A stretch of 27,650 bases of DNA from Bacteroidales bacterium (GCA_004552195.1 SFPC01000059.1:1-27650), one strand, 5' to 3'; positions 10,101 to 17,168 are shown, numbered from the stretch's first letter. Numbers and translations are program-made. Notes: generated by a model not told the origin, from the letters alone.

Positions 10101-11306
10101 GCATCGCTGACCGCTGCTTACGATGCACTGGTGGCCGCCAACGAGGCACTCGTCGTGACACAACCCTCCACCGACAAGTTCTACGTGCTGCGCAATGCTT
10201 ACCCTGCTGAGAACGGCTACTGTTCCGACGCTTTGGCTTATGCCGACCCGGCCAGCCATACGGCCATGTGGAACAAGTCGAAGGAAACTACCGATGCCAC
10301 GGCAGTATGGTGCTTCGAACAGGACGGCAGCAACTACTACCTGCGCAACCTCCACACAGGAACGTATCTCACGAGGGATGCTACAGGACCGTATCAGCCG
10401 CGCACCCTGTCGGAAACCACCAAACAACCCGTCACCTTCGTTCGGCTGGGCGGTGGCGTGCTGAACATCATGATCAACGGCAGCCCCATCCACGCGCAGG
10501 GCAGTGGAAACTCCCTGGTTGTCTATGCCGGCGATGCCAACAGTGCCTCCGCATGGCGTATAGAGGAAGCTGATGCAACTGCTGTGGTTCACACCCTGTC
10601 GATGTCAAGCTACGGCTATGCCGGATTCTACTCCGCTTATCCCGTCATTCTCCCCACCGGCCTTCAGGCTTACTACATCAAACAGGGCGAAGTGACAGAA
10701 CAGAGCGGCGAAACGGCAGGCACGGCCACGCTCACGGAAATCACCGACATCATCCCGGCTCATACGGGTGTTGTGCTCTGTGGTGCGGAAGGCAGCTACA
10801 ACCTGAACTATTCTGCCAGTGAAGGTACTGCCCCGGCGGACAACTTGCTCAGTGGCTCGCCCTATCTCCGCTACCTTGCCGGCGAAGACGGTACGAACTA
10901 CTATCTCTTCGGCGTGATGGACGAACAGGTTGGTCTGTACAAGGCATACTTGGAATACTTCGCCGACGGCAGCCAGAGCTATACGCAGGAAACGGGCGAA
11001 ATTGATGAGAGCGGCAATGCCATCACCGAAACCGTTTCCATCGACGACACCGACAATGGCGGCTACTTCCGCGTTTCGGCCAACAAGATTTACATGGCCT
11101 ATGCACCGTCTGCCGGCGGGAATGCCATGGCCTTCCACTTCGACTTCGGCGGTGTGGAAACGGCCATCGGCCAGCTTCAGGGACGCATTCCCGAAAACGC
11201 CGTTATCTACGACGTGCAGGGCCGCCGCTTGGCACGCATCACCCAGCCCGGCCTCTACATCGTGAACGGTGTGAAATGTTACGTCCATGCTCAAAACATC
11301 CGATAA
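4116..11306 (+). CDS. secreted multimodular M60-family metallopeptidase with carbohydrate-binding modules
   Basis: This is a 2,396-residue secreted protein, predicted to be a zinc peptidase that cuts glycoproteins such as mucins. A signal peptide covers residues 1-24 (cut SKA|Q). Modules in order: beta-trefoil/ricin-like (about 31-170); M60 region (about 290-750) with zinc motif H632-E-I-G-H636 and E649 12 residues on, fitting HExxH-X(8-28)-E; helical spacer; second trefoil-like module (about 985-1135) sharing NxVGW with the first; F5/8 type C (CBM32-like) domains at about 1165-1325 and 1433-1598; FIVAR-like helical spacers; further beta-rich/trefoil-like modules (about 1762-1925 and 2014-2155); and a C-terminal end, VIYDVQGRRLARI..GLYIVNG, that looks like a type IX secretion sorting domain. 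The M60 family and its glycan-linked role are established; the exact substrate is not readable here. Codon use shifts in the second F5/8 domain. Confidence 0.9.
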   Translation: MKNSLFWRITLLLSLFSAALVSKAQLSVLEQGKVYRFTNVGQSSYALAATTLAGANGETATSTSTAADYPQLWYVSEVKDNTYRLRNLGNGLYLQGKGAGTRWQLVDAGTTDNTYLYLQTVGTTHNTLSVDNVTTGKRLMHLDGSRNVVGWSSDNASTQWDITQVDIDAATIAENWTQLETVMYTDAQVSSFQSALDALFTDKACTNLQSSYASKSEEQLTADAQYQALPSTLQAMVLKIWKEQTGNATLKEAWTESNYDSSKPAWDGDYAKRFRIQNYEVYTERDCTNSGLGINVHTNLNNPTGIFGNYRQVLFVMVDQEVPANASLYLGSYVGHGQGGNYNDGVELHQGLNVIPYWGDKTWTCVYYTAKTLKSWDGTTNKADFDLTQFPDMKIHIEGGNINGFYNAVGDDLWQHDAATTGCDEGRNLSTLATHLTKADGSLTAENDNLLQSNCIYPKGDNEADWDYYAERNVMEDLTIMGRYMIFQFCYESPEQAHPDYCTSYWFNKQSDGSRRVNVTQWLERWDRIMMSERLVMGLLSEEEMAEANARYHAQDETKHDIFTYTGNDGAENFGVDYSKHYRMHGLAITLSTGYMSGGSTSSNYNYSTLPDIIGGMTNENTTGGVMWGPGHEIGHQHQQLLNMRGLTEVSNNMFSNVAVWYDGRGTSRTAEGQGDLTSVLEAYNTEGHDFFTNNIWAQTQMYYKLWLYYHLVGHNTKFVPRLFEMLRRDFRAYGFFEVMNKRFVGDYSNAEYTQTQADIDAAIASVRAKGYRENREILFINDCTTGDTYVKHDGTTARRLWDGTTYSDLGSYLAYQDESRSPVSGTYDLTVTDGTAQLSGATGGVGFFIYDAGGNLLAFSSDYSFPVSDAAVSAIAKGTAVVTVVTADGTQAEVPYEGSSAAESLIKGALDKAAQVLAVVDEGGTNGYTKVGFYKNTAVEKLQTLYGQALSIYNDAETGSYVSAYQALNEEYQNVMANEYARVTFVPGSTCVLVNKAANTRYLSEVEVTTTTDEVTTTTRKVATTVVSGGVVVASVPEAGQWVFETGSAADTYYLKNKSYGDYAAALSQSQTLLVGSTAYGYTLLDNEDGSWGIKYADNNQLIHKNGSNNIVGWWDTANQNSHWYITMVSKNEVMVAQTNLRELAEKTQALIDQMADVSVKGAQDMSKYRISSNSVEQGHGTDLLTDGDLTTYYHSEWTGTSLDEDHYLQIDCGEGSSLEQFTFNYVTLPTGAGNTDAPTAITVAGSNTVDGEGNVSNFTTLASLTKDANGLPGNERGASYTSPTLATEGTGYRFIRLTVTNATHFGTVNGHHWFGLAELGLTRTESAVNSKDAKYTTLTDATLIAAADAMVDANTLLANAEATQTQLDDQYNTLETAYNALLAAYEDGENTELNAAKAALQTVIGNTQTLLRECGTVENTETALTLQCTEAAAAYYISSNADQNVVGGANDGGGVSALLDDDSSTYFHSQWSGTAVSEDHYLQVDMGEGNLIEDFKFAYSVRTPAEANGQSPHPTVISVYASNDGSDFSQLLATFKSTDGSNPLPAYTSRGTVWTSSTIRARAPYRYLRFVVTGSSGPAATQYGGHYFFAMGDFWMTKIARNATVADDASQFVTSQVLLETDDAIKAAQTTYNMATSVDQLQQAKADLQAQYDLLYQLQNPADRTVINAAIAALQTLYAGCYVDAECTTLKAAYQNSLNLTDEVLNAVTAALATAQAVNVNGLATAEELAAQVTLLEAQKAALQEAIGYAALPVKLTTDTENPTYYKIVINRDGYPVFQSRTADEGQGQENKIKLATFEAGNDRQGWYFVKGTEAPKVRIVNKATPSLVVACTSGDFAQDPDKIISQPVEAADCGTNEWTISNTNSISGWYNITADKVTTSGETTTTTTFYMSNHGGVTNNMGFYNQAGDPGSNFRFEEVDIWGRSDAYYTLYNYYHNEAKFDLTTTENTFPADLEDASAIGYYSTALATAYTTAFNTATSQLAGWGTEDVTDASLTAAYDALVAANEALVVTQPSTDKFYVLRNAYPAENGYCSDALAYADPASHTAMWNKSKETTDATAVWCFEQDGSNYYLRNLHTGTYLTRDATGPYQPRTLSETTKQPVTFVRLGGGVLNIMINGSPIHAQGSGNSLVVYAGDANSASAWRIEEADATAVVHTLSMSSYGYAGFYSAYPVILPTGLQAYYIKQGEVTEQSGETAGTATLTEITDIIPAHTGVVLCGAEGSYNLNYSASEGTAPADNLLSGSPYLRYLAGEDGTNYYLFGVMDEQVGLYKAYLEYFADGSQSYTQETGEIDESGNAITETVSIDDTDNGGYFRVSANKIYMAYAPSAGGNAMAFHFDFGGVETAIGQLQGRIPENAVIYDVQGRRLARITQPGLYIVNGVKCYVHAQNIR

Positions 11307-11324
11307 ATCCTAAACAAAACAATA

Positions 11325-11507
11325 ATGAAAAGAACCTATATTTCCCCTGCCAGCCATTCCCTCAGGCTGACTCTCTCCCTTCCTTTGGCAGGGAGCGATG
11401 GTAACAGCGTTGGTGTCTACGGCGGAAAAGCCGGAAATAACTTTCAGGAATTGTCCAACAAAAAGGGAAACGACCATTCCATGTGGGATGCCCTGGAGGA
11501 TGAATAA
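11325..11507 (+). CDS. 60-residue small protein, MKxxYxxP...WD type
   Basis: A complete 60-codon frame starts 18 nt after the M60 gene stop and is very probably on the same transcript. The product begins MKRTYISP, has a semi-hydrophobic stretch ending LPLAGSDG, a glycine-rich part (VGVYGGKAGN) and an acidic end SMWDALEDE. From general familiarity with Prevotella and Bacteroides genomes, short uncharacterised proteins with an MKKxYxxP start, a central LAGS-like site and a WD/acidic tail are common, often beside secreted-protein genes; I cannot run a search to confirm. There is no standard signal peptide and no known domain. The function is unknown. The frame has a believable start and position, so I think it is real. 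Confidence 0.6.
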   Translation: MKRTYISPASHSLRLTLSLPLAGSDGNSVGVYGGKAGNNFQELSNKKGNDHSMWDALEDE

Positions 11508-11532
11508 CAAGCCCTTGCTAAATAAGTTTATC

Positions 11533-11567
11533 AAATCACCGGGAGATACCATTTCTTCCGGTGGTTT
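11533..11567 (+). terminator. hairpin after the M60/small-protein unit
   Basis: AAATCACCGG (11533-11542) pairs with CCGGTGGTTT (11558-11567) with one G-T pair and a 15-nt loop. The T tract after it is poor, so termination is probable but not certain. It lies 26 nt after the small-protein stop codon. The rest of the gap to 11715 shows no gene. Confidence 0.5.
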
Positions 11568-11715
11568 ATCTCTGTGGCATTGGGGTGATGCCCTTGCTGC
11601 CTGCAAAGCAGTTGTTTTAGCTATCTAAGTCCCACTTTCGTCGTTATGGAATCCCACTACTTTATTTCACTACATCGGTTAATTAGTAGATATATGCTAA
11701 AAATGTAGAGAAAGA

Positions 11716-11747
11716 TTTGGTTAAGAAGACAAAAAGCAATACATTTG
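11716..11747 (+). promoter_or_regulatory. promoter of the tRNA-Lys pair
   Basis: TTTG at 11716-11719 and TACATTTG at 11740-11747 are separated by 20 nt, which is the Bacteroidota -33/-7 layout. Transcription would begin near 11753, leaving a leader of almost 80 nt before the first tRNA that would be removed by processing. Confidence 0.65.
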
Positions 11748-11830
11748 CACTCGCAAAACGGGAAAGGTGCAAAAAGTCCAAGGACATTGCTCTTAAAAGA
11801 ACGGTTTTTGAACGCTTTTTCGTTGCGTAT

Positions 11831-11903
11831 GCACTCTTAGCTCAGTTGGTAGAGCAACTGACTCTTAATCAGTGGGTCCAGGGTTCGAACCCCTGAGAGT
11901 GTA
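11831..11903 (+). tRNA. tRNA-Lys (CUU), copy 1
   Basis: A 73-nt cloverleaf: acceptor arms GCACTCT/AGAGTGT (G1-U72 wobble), D arm GCTC/GAGC, anticodon stem ACTGA/TCAGT around loop CTCTTAA, and T arm CAGGG/CCCTG with TTCGAAC. The anticodon CTT is at 11864-11866. The CCA end is not encoded. It reads AAG lysine codons. Confidence 0.97.
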
Positions 11904-11923
11904 CAACCTATTTTCTACATTAC

Positions 11924-11996
11924 GCACTCTTAGCTCAGTTGGTAGAGCAACTGACTCTTAATCAGTGGGTCCAGGGTTCGAACCCCTGAGAGTGTA
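11924..11996 (+). tRNA. tRNA-Lys (CUU), copy 2
   Basis: Identical in all 73 positions to the copy at 11831-11903 and separated from it by a 20-nt unrelated spacer. The anticodon CTT is at 11957-11959. The exact identity points to a recent tandem duplication or gene conversion. Both are probably cut from one precursor transcript. Confidence 0.97.
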
Positions 11997-12098
11997 CATC
12001 GACAACAGGAAGAGAAGGATTATCCTTTTTTCCTGTTGTTTTGTTTTTCTGTCTGGTCTTCACTCATTTATTTGCACAGAGCTGTGTGGTAAACGATA

Positions 12099-12178
12099 TA
12101 CTTTTTGCAAAAATACTCGACAGCTCAGAAGAAAAACACTACTTTTGCAACAAAATTGCGCATAAAGCTACTTTTTGC
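12099..12178 (+). promoter_or_regulatory. promoter region of the decarboxylase subunit with three TACTTTT(T)GC boxes
   Basis: TACTTTTG at 12140-12147 is a perfect -7 match to TAnnTTTG. Near copies TACTTTTTGC stand at 12099-12108 and 12169-12178. Three such boxes in 80 nt may mean alternative start sites. The coding start at 12228 is about 75 nt after the central box. Confidence 0.5.
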
Positions 12179-12227
12179 GCAATGTATCTCTTCTTACACC
12201 GCAAATTCAAAACTTTAATACACCAGT

Positions 12228-14003
12228 ATGACCAAACGCAAAATTCAATTTAGTTTAGTCTATCGCGACATGTTCCAGAGCAGCGGCAAGTTCCAGCCGC
12301 GCAAGGACCAGTTGGAGCGGATAGCCCCCGTAATCATAAAGATGGGTTGTTTTGCCCGCGTGGAAACCAACGGCGGAGCCTTTGAACAGGTAAATTTGCT
12401 CTATGGCGAAAATCCCAATCAGGCCGTGCGTGCCTTTACCAAGCCCTTCAACGAGGTAGGTATCAAGACCCACATGCTCGACCGTGGACTGAACGCCCTG
12501 CGTATGTTCCCCGTACCGGCTGACGTGCGCCGTTTGATGTACAAGGTGAAACACGCACAGGGCGTGGACATCACCCGCATCTTCTGTGGACTGAACGACG
12601 TGCGCAACATCATCCCCTCCATCAAGTATGCCATCGAGGGAGGCATGACACCGCAGGCTACGCTCTGTATCACCAATTCGCCCATCCACACGGCCGAATA
12701 CTACGCCCACATCGCCGACCAGCTCATTGAGGCCGGCGCACCTGAAATCTGCTTGAAGGATATGGCCGGTATCGGCCAGCCCGCCATGCTGGGCCGACTC
12801 ACCAAGATGATCAAGGACAAGCATCCCGAAGTGATCATCGAATACCACGGCCACTCGGGTCCGGGCCTGTCGATGGCCACCATCCTCGAAGTGTGCCGCA
12901 ACGGTGCCGATGTGATTGACACTGCCATTGAACCTCTGTCGTGGGGTAAGGTGCATCCGGATGTGATTTCAGTGCAGAGCATGCTGAAGCACGCCGGTTT
13001 CGATGTGCCCGAAATCAACATGGAGGCTTACATGGAGGCTCGTAAACTCACCCAAGAGTTTATTGACGATTTCTTGGGTTACTTCATGAACCCCTCTAAC
13101 AAATTGATGAGTTCTCTGCTCCTGGGTTGCGGACTGCCCGGCGGCATGATGGGTTCGATGATGGCGGACCTCACCGGCGTGATGGGAGCTATCAACAATA
13201 ACCGCAAGGCGAAAGGCGAACCGGAATACTCGGAAGACGAACTGCTCGTGAAACTCTTCGACGAGGTGGCCTATGTATGGCCGCGCGTGGGTTATCCTCC
13301 TTTGGTAACTCCTTTCTCGCAATATGTCAAGAACATCGCATTGATGAACCTCCTCACGGAGTCGATGGGCAAGCCTCGCTACTCCATGATGGACAACTCT
13401 ATCTGGGGCATGATTCTCGGCAAGAGCGGACGGTTGCCCGGTGAGGTTGATCCCGAAATCAAGGAACTGGCCAAGGAAAAGGGCTTCGAGTTCACTGATG
13501 CCGACCCGCAGAGCTATTATCCCGACGAACTCGATCGCTTCATCAAGGAGATGGAAGAGAACGGATGGGAACGCGGCGAAGACGATGAAGAACTCTTCGA
13601 GTTTGCCATGCACGAAACGCAGTATCGCGACTACAAGAGCGGAGCTGCCAAGAAGCGTTTCTTAGCCGATCTGCAGGCTGCCAAGGACAAAGCCGGTGCA
13701 GCCGGTATGACACCGGAAGAGGCTGCGGCTCTGAAACACGCCAAGGCCGATGCTATCGTAGCACCCGAAAGCGGTACGCTGCTGTGGGAAATCGGAGGCG
13801 ACGGCGAATGCGTGAAGAGCATCGAACCCTTCATTGGCAAGGAATACAAAGAGGGCGACTTCTTCTGCTACATTGAGAATAACCACGGACAAATCCTTGA
13901 AATTCCCGCAGCTCTGGGTGGCAAATTGGTTGAAATCAATGCCAAACAGGGTGCCCACGTCAATAAGGGCGATGTGGTGGCCTACATTGAACGTGCTTGT
14001 TAA
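12228..14003 (+). CDS. biotin-dependent oxaloacetate decarboxylase / pyruvate carboxylase alpha-type subunit, biotinyl lysine missing
   Basis: This 591-residue protein matches the carboxyltransferase subunits (OadA/PycB type) that transfer CO2 between carboxybiotin and pyruvate/oxaloacetate. The HMGL-like TIM barrel covers about residues 5-270. It has the N-terminal metal-site segment VYRDMFQSS, the active lysine in CLKDMAGIG and the metal HxH in EYHGHSGPG. The conserved PYC/OADA domain follows (about 290-470: LPGGMMGS, AYVWPRVGYPPLVTPFSQ). After an Ala/Lys-rich linker comes a biotinyl-like domain (about 520-591). Where this domain should carry AMKM it reads ENNH (550-553), with Asn552 in place of the biotinylated lysine, so this chain cannot itself carry biotin. 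The biotin must come from another subunit. The gene stands alone with its own promoter and terminator. A sodium-pump role is possible but not shown. Confidence 0.88.
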   Translation: MTKRKIQFSLVYRDMFQSSGKFQPRKDQLERIAPVIIKMGCFARVETNGGAFEQVNLLYGENPNQAVRAFTKPFNEVGIKTHMLDRGLNALRMFPVPADVRRLMYKVKHAQGVDITRIFCGLNDVRNIIPSIKYAIEGGMTPQATLCITNSPIHTAEYYAHIADQLIEAGAPEICLKDMAGIGQPAMLGRLTKMIKDKHPEVIIEYHGHSGPGLSMATILEVCRNGADVIDTAIEPLSWGKVHPDVISVQSMLKHAGFDVPEINMEAYMEARKLTQEFIDDFLGYFMNPSNKLMSSLLLGCGLPGGMMGSMMADLTGVMGAINNNRKAKGEPEYSEDELLVKLFDEVAYVWPRVGYPPLVTPFSQYVKNIALMNLLTESMGKPRYSMMDNSIWGMILGKSGRLPGEVDPEIKELAKEKGFEFTDADPQSYYPDELDRFIKEMEENGWERGEDDEELFEFAMHETQYRDYKSGAAKKRFLADLQAAKDKAGAAGMTPEEAAALKHAKADAIVAPESGTLLWEIGGDGECVKSIEPFIGKEYKEGDFFCYIENNHGQILEIPAALGGKLVEINAKQGAHVNKGDVVAYIERAC

Positions 14004-14018
14004 GGGACGTAGATAACT

Positions 14019-14094
14019 AATCCGGCCGAACTGAATGAACCTGATTTGCTGCTTTCATTAGCGCAATCTTTTTCAATCAGTTCGGCCGGATTTT
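14019..14094 (+). terminator. strong intrinsic terminator after the decarboxylase subunit
   Basis: AATCCGGCCGAACTGA (14019-14034) pairs perfectly over 16 bp with TCAGTTCGGCCGGATT (14077-14092), and the stem runs into TTTTG. The loop is long (42 nt). It starts 15 nt after the stop codon. Confidence 0.85.
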
Positions 14095-14169
14095 GTTGTA
14101 TACCTATGTAAGCATCCTTTTGCATAGGAGCATACAAGACTTTGCCTGATATCAACAGGCTAATATGAT

Positions 14170-14206
14170 GGGGCTGCAAGGTAATTATGTTTTACCGTGC
14201 AGCCCC
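14170..14206. terminator. hairpin facing the end of the Omp28-like gene
   Basis: GGGGCTGCA (14170-14178) pairs with TGCAGCCCC (14198-14206), with an inner GGTAA/TTACC pairing. It lies 38 nt beyond the stop codon of the minus-strand gene at 14245. No T tract follows on either strand, so it may be a terminator or an RNA 3' stabiliser. A second small hairpin, CCTATG/CATAGG, is at 14103-14128. Confidence 0.45.
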
Positions 14207-14244
14207 ACACATCTGTTAGCAGTGATTTTGCGCTGTCTTTTCTC

Positions 14245-16011
14245 TTATTTGTTAACTATCTTACGTACAGAGCCGTCGGACAGGCGGATGAGCTGTACGC
14301 CCTTGGCTGCCTCGGTCACGGGACGGCCCATCAGGTCGTAGCGGGCCACTATGGTGGCGGCATGGGTGCCCGTGGCCGGGAGGATGCCGGTGGTTTCCGA
14401 TTTGGCATCCTTTAGCTTCAAGCGGACACAGTTGTCTACCTCGCGGTTGGCGTAGCTGCTGCCGTAATTGTAGATAAAGGCAAGCACTTCCATGTTGTCC
14501 TTGTTCCAGCCACTTTCCAAGTCAAACGTATAGGTATAGCTGAAATCGTTGCCGTCCCAGTTGACCGGACTGCCCCATGAGGAGTTGTACTGACGTTTCA
14601 CGTGCTGATGGTAAAATTCGCCACCGGAACCGCTCTGATTACGGGTGTAGATGTCGTTTTCCAGCAAGTACACGTTGAGATAGGGATTGGCCGTGGTGTA
14701 GTTGGAGTTTTTGCGCGCGCCGACATTCACCGTTACGTTCGTGCTGTCTTCATTGTAGGTCAGTGCAAGATCCAGCATCACGTCGGCACCGCGCCGCAAT
14801 TCTGTGTTGGCATAGCCCTCCACCTGTTCCTGCGAACTGGGCAGGAAGATGGTATTCTGCTGGCTGGGGGAATAATAGTTGGGATAGATGGGCCGGCGGT
14901 TCATCATCAAGGCAGGGGCAAAGGTGCCGGAAATGGCGTAGTAGAAACCCAGGTAGTCGTAGTCGGCATCCAGTGTATAACTATCGGTGTGGTATCCGGC
15001 GTGATGGGCTACGGCGTAGACGCGGTCGGCATATTCTTTCTTGGAGAGCATATCGTGGAGCAATTCAGCCATGGAAGGGCAGTTGGGGCATCTTTCCGTG
15101 GTGAACTCTTCTATCAGCACATTGCGCAGGAAGCCGTACGTGGGTTGTACAGAGTTGTTGGCAGCCACCTCGTCGTCGCCTTCGGTGAGGCCGGTAATGG
15201 TGGCGGTCCATACCGTGTGCTCGTCTGTCACCACACCCGGCTCAAATATCACCTGGCTTTCCAAGGTTTGTCCCGGCTCAATGGTCTGCGTCACGCTGAC
15301 TGGGGCAACGGTTGTTCCGTCGTGGTCAAACTGCACGCTGTAGCCCGAAAGGGTCTGTGTGCCGAAGTTGTGGACGAACAAGGTGGCCTGCATGGCGGTG
15401 GAGGATGTGGTGGGCGAGGGACAGATGGTGCCGATGAAGATGCCCAGGTCGTGAGCGGGCAACTTGTCGCCACCCATCAGGGCTTCGACGCTCACCACGC
15501 CGGTGGCACTGATGTCCTTCCATGTTCCTCCGTTGAAGCGGTAGTAGGAGCTACTGGGTACGATGGGCTGCACCTGCGAGATGATTTCCTGACCCGTCTT
15601 CTGGAAAATGGAGAAGCCTACGAACAGGTCGTTGTCAACATTGTCGAGCTGGTAGGGGGTATCGAACAGCACCTCGTTCCAGCCTTGCTGCAAGGTGGGT
15701 GTCGTTTCGGAACGACGGATGAGTTTTTCGGCTAGGTTGGGGCCGTCGAGCGAGGTGCGCACCCATACGACGAGCGAGTCGGTGTTGAGGCGTTTCACGA
15801 TGGCTGCGCGGACTCCGTCAATCTGTCCGCCATCATAGGCGGCCAAGGCCGATGCGGGCAGGCGCAGGGCGCAGTCTAACCAGCCACGCTCCGTTACTTT
15901 GTAGTTGGTACTGCTGGCCATTTCGCCGTTGCAGTAACTCAGGGGCACTGTTTGCGCCGAGACCGATGCGATACCGGCCAGTGCGAGGAAGAAGAGTAGT
16001 AACTTTTTCAT
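14245..16011 (-). CDS. Omp28-like secreted/outer-membrane protein with thioredoxin-like CxxC
   Basis: A 588-residue exported protein. The start at 16011 (MKKLLLFFLALAGIASVSAQ) gives a clean signal peptide cut after SVSA; the frame is open 8 codons upstream but that would spoil the signal. A beta-rich N-terminal half (about 20-290) includes a CARDB/Ig-like segment (HDLGIFIG.., LFVHNFGTQTLSGY). The Omp28 region (about 295-510) opens LIEEFTTERCPNCPS, with C308-P-N-C311 in a thioredoxin-like setting. The C-terminal end VARYDLMGRPVTEAAKGVQLIRL resembles a type IX secretion sorting domain. Omp28 proteins are surface-associated in Porphyromonas, but their biochemical role is poorly known; a redox role for the CxxC is inference. 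It follows the Smr gene by 52 nt and may be co-transcribed. Confidence 0.85.
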   Translation of the reverse strand: MKKLLLFFLALAGIASVSAQTVPLSYCNGEMASSTNYKVTERGWLDCALRLPASALAAYDGGQIDGVRAAIVKRLNTDSLVVWVRTSLDGPNLAEKLIRRSETTPTLQQGWNEVLFDTPYQLDNVDNDLFVGFSIFQKTGQEIISQVQPIVPSSSYYRFNGGTWKDISATGVVSVEALMGGDKLPAHDLGIFIGTICPSPTTSSTAMQATLFVHNFGTQTLSGYSVQFDHDGTTVAPVSVTQTIEPGQTLESQVIFEPGVVTDEHTVWTATITGLTEGDDEVAANNSVQPTYGFLRNVLIEEFTTERCPNCPSMAELLHDMLSKKEYADRVYAVAHHAGYHTDSYTLDADYDYLGFYYAISGTFAPALMMNRRPIYPNYYSPSQQNTIFLPSSQEQVEGYANTELRRGADVMLDLALTYNEDSTNVTVNVGARKNSNYTTANPYLNVYLLENDIYTRNQSGSGGEFYHQHVKRQYNSSWGSPVNWDGNDFSYTYTFDLESGWNKDNMEVLAFIYNYGSSYANREVDNCVRLKLKDAKSETTGILPATGTHAATIVARYDLMGRPVTEAAKGVQLIRLSDGSVRKIVNK

Positions 16012-16063
16012 AGGGTAAGAGTTTTGAATTTGCACTTTGTTGTTTCATCCCAAGGACTGCGCC

Positions 16064-17149
16064 TCATATGGTGACGAGCGTGGCCCCGAAACCGTATTCG
16101 CGGAAAGAGGCATCCTGGCAGCGGCATTGAGGGTAGTGCGTCTGGAGCAGTTTTAGGAGAGCCTGACGCAGTACGCCGTTTCCCTTGCCGTGGATGAAGA
16201 CGATGCGTTGTCCACGTTTCGTCTTGTGCTGTTCCATCACGTCGGTAAAGACCTTCAGCTGGTAATCCAGAATATCGGCAGGCTGTAACCCTACCAATGT
16301 GTCGAGCAGGCTATGAGCATGGAGGTCCACTTCGATGGTTTCCATTCCCTTTTTTTGTTTGCGTCCCGGCTGTGAGGCAGGAGTAGCTGCCCTTGCGTCA
16401 CGGGCCGGTGAGCCGCTTTGCATCGCCTCCCGGATTTCCTGTGCGTCAATTTGCGTGCCCCTTGCAGGTTCGTCATCGCGCACGATGTCCAACTGCCATG
16501 CCGGGGTGCGGAAGAAGGGCGTGGACTGGAACGTGTGGAGCTTGAAGAAGCGGCTGAGGTCCGGGCGGAGTTGAATGTTCATGGGTGATTTAGGCTGGCA
16601 CGCTTTTTCGCGTTTGTAGGCCAAGATCTGTATGAGCGGCCGTTCCCACTGTTGTAGGTCAGTGGCGTTCAGTGTTTCTAAACAGAGCTTCGTGTTGGGA
16701 GCCAGCTCGCCCTCGTGGCGAAGGGTTGTTTCGCCCTCCGAGGTCAGGAAGAGGAGATAACGGAAGTAGTAGTTGCAGTCATTGACCAGGTACACGTCGA
16801 AAGTCGTGTCGGGCACCCGCTGCACCTGGGCCGGCACGAATGCCAGACTGAGGTTGAGTGCATCAGCTCCGCGCCGTTCCTGCGGCAGAGGGGTGTAGTT
16901 CAGGGGAAGGTCAGCCAGATCCGTTTCCTCGGCTTCGGCTTCGGCGGACTTGGGAGTTTCGGTCTTCGGGGCGGACTTCTTCTTGGCAATGTTGTAGTTG
17001 TCTGTTTCCACCACCACCACGTCCTTGATGAGCGTGGGTATCTCGAAACCGTCAGCATCACTCACCAAAACGGTCTGCTTGTCTTGAAATCCGGTTATCA
17101 CGCCTCCTCCCACATCGTTGAGGAAGCGCACTTTATCACCTATTTGCAT
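16064..17149 (-). CDS. DUF2027 domain and Smr domain protein
   Basis: A 361-residue cytoplasmic protein. The N-terminal DUF2027 part starts MQIGDKVRFLNDVGGG, an SH3-like segment also seen in MutS2 relatives of Bacteroidales, followed by a charged Ala/Glu-rich linker and a beta-rich core (about 95-240). The C-terminal Smr domain (about 270-361) has VDLHAHS (H277) and the IHGKGNG loop (H320), ending FGATLVTI. Smr domains bind branched nucleic acid and several are endonucleases; in MutS2 they act on recombination intermediates or collided ribosomes. Whether this protein cuts DNA or RNA is unknown. The usual LDLHG start is VDLHA here, and the HGKG loop is intact. Confidence 0.88.
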   Translation of the reverse strand: MQIGDKVRFLNDVGGGVITGFQDKQTVLVSDADGFEIPTLIKDVVVVETDNYNIAKKKSAPKTETPKSAEAEAEETDLADLPLNYTPLPQERRGADALNLSLAFVPAQVQRVPDTTFDVYLVNDCNYYFRYLLFLTSEGETTLRHEGELAPNTKLCLETLNATDLQQWERPLIQILAYKREKACQPKSPMNIQLRPDLSRFFKLHTFQSTPFFRTPAWQLDIVRDDEPARGTQIDAQEIREAMQSGSPARDARAATPASQPGRKQKKGMETIEVDLHAHSLLDTLVGLQPADILDYQLKVFTDVMEQHKTKRGQRIVFIHGKGNGVLRQALLKLLQTHYPQCRCQDASFREYGFGATLVTI

Positions 17150-17168
17150 GGAATAAAGTTTTTGGGGT

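Noticed and set aside
14602..15735. 377-codon plus-strand frame opposite the Omp28-like gene
   Set aside because: Antisense shadow; the minus-strand product has a signal peptide, CxxC region and sorting-like end.
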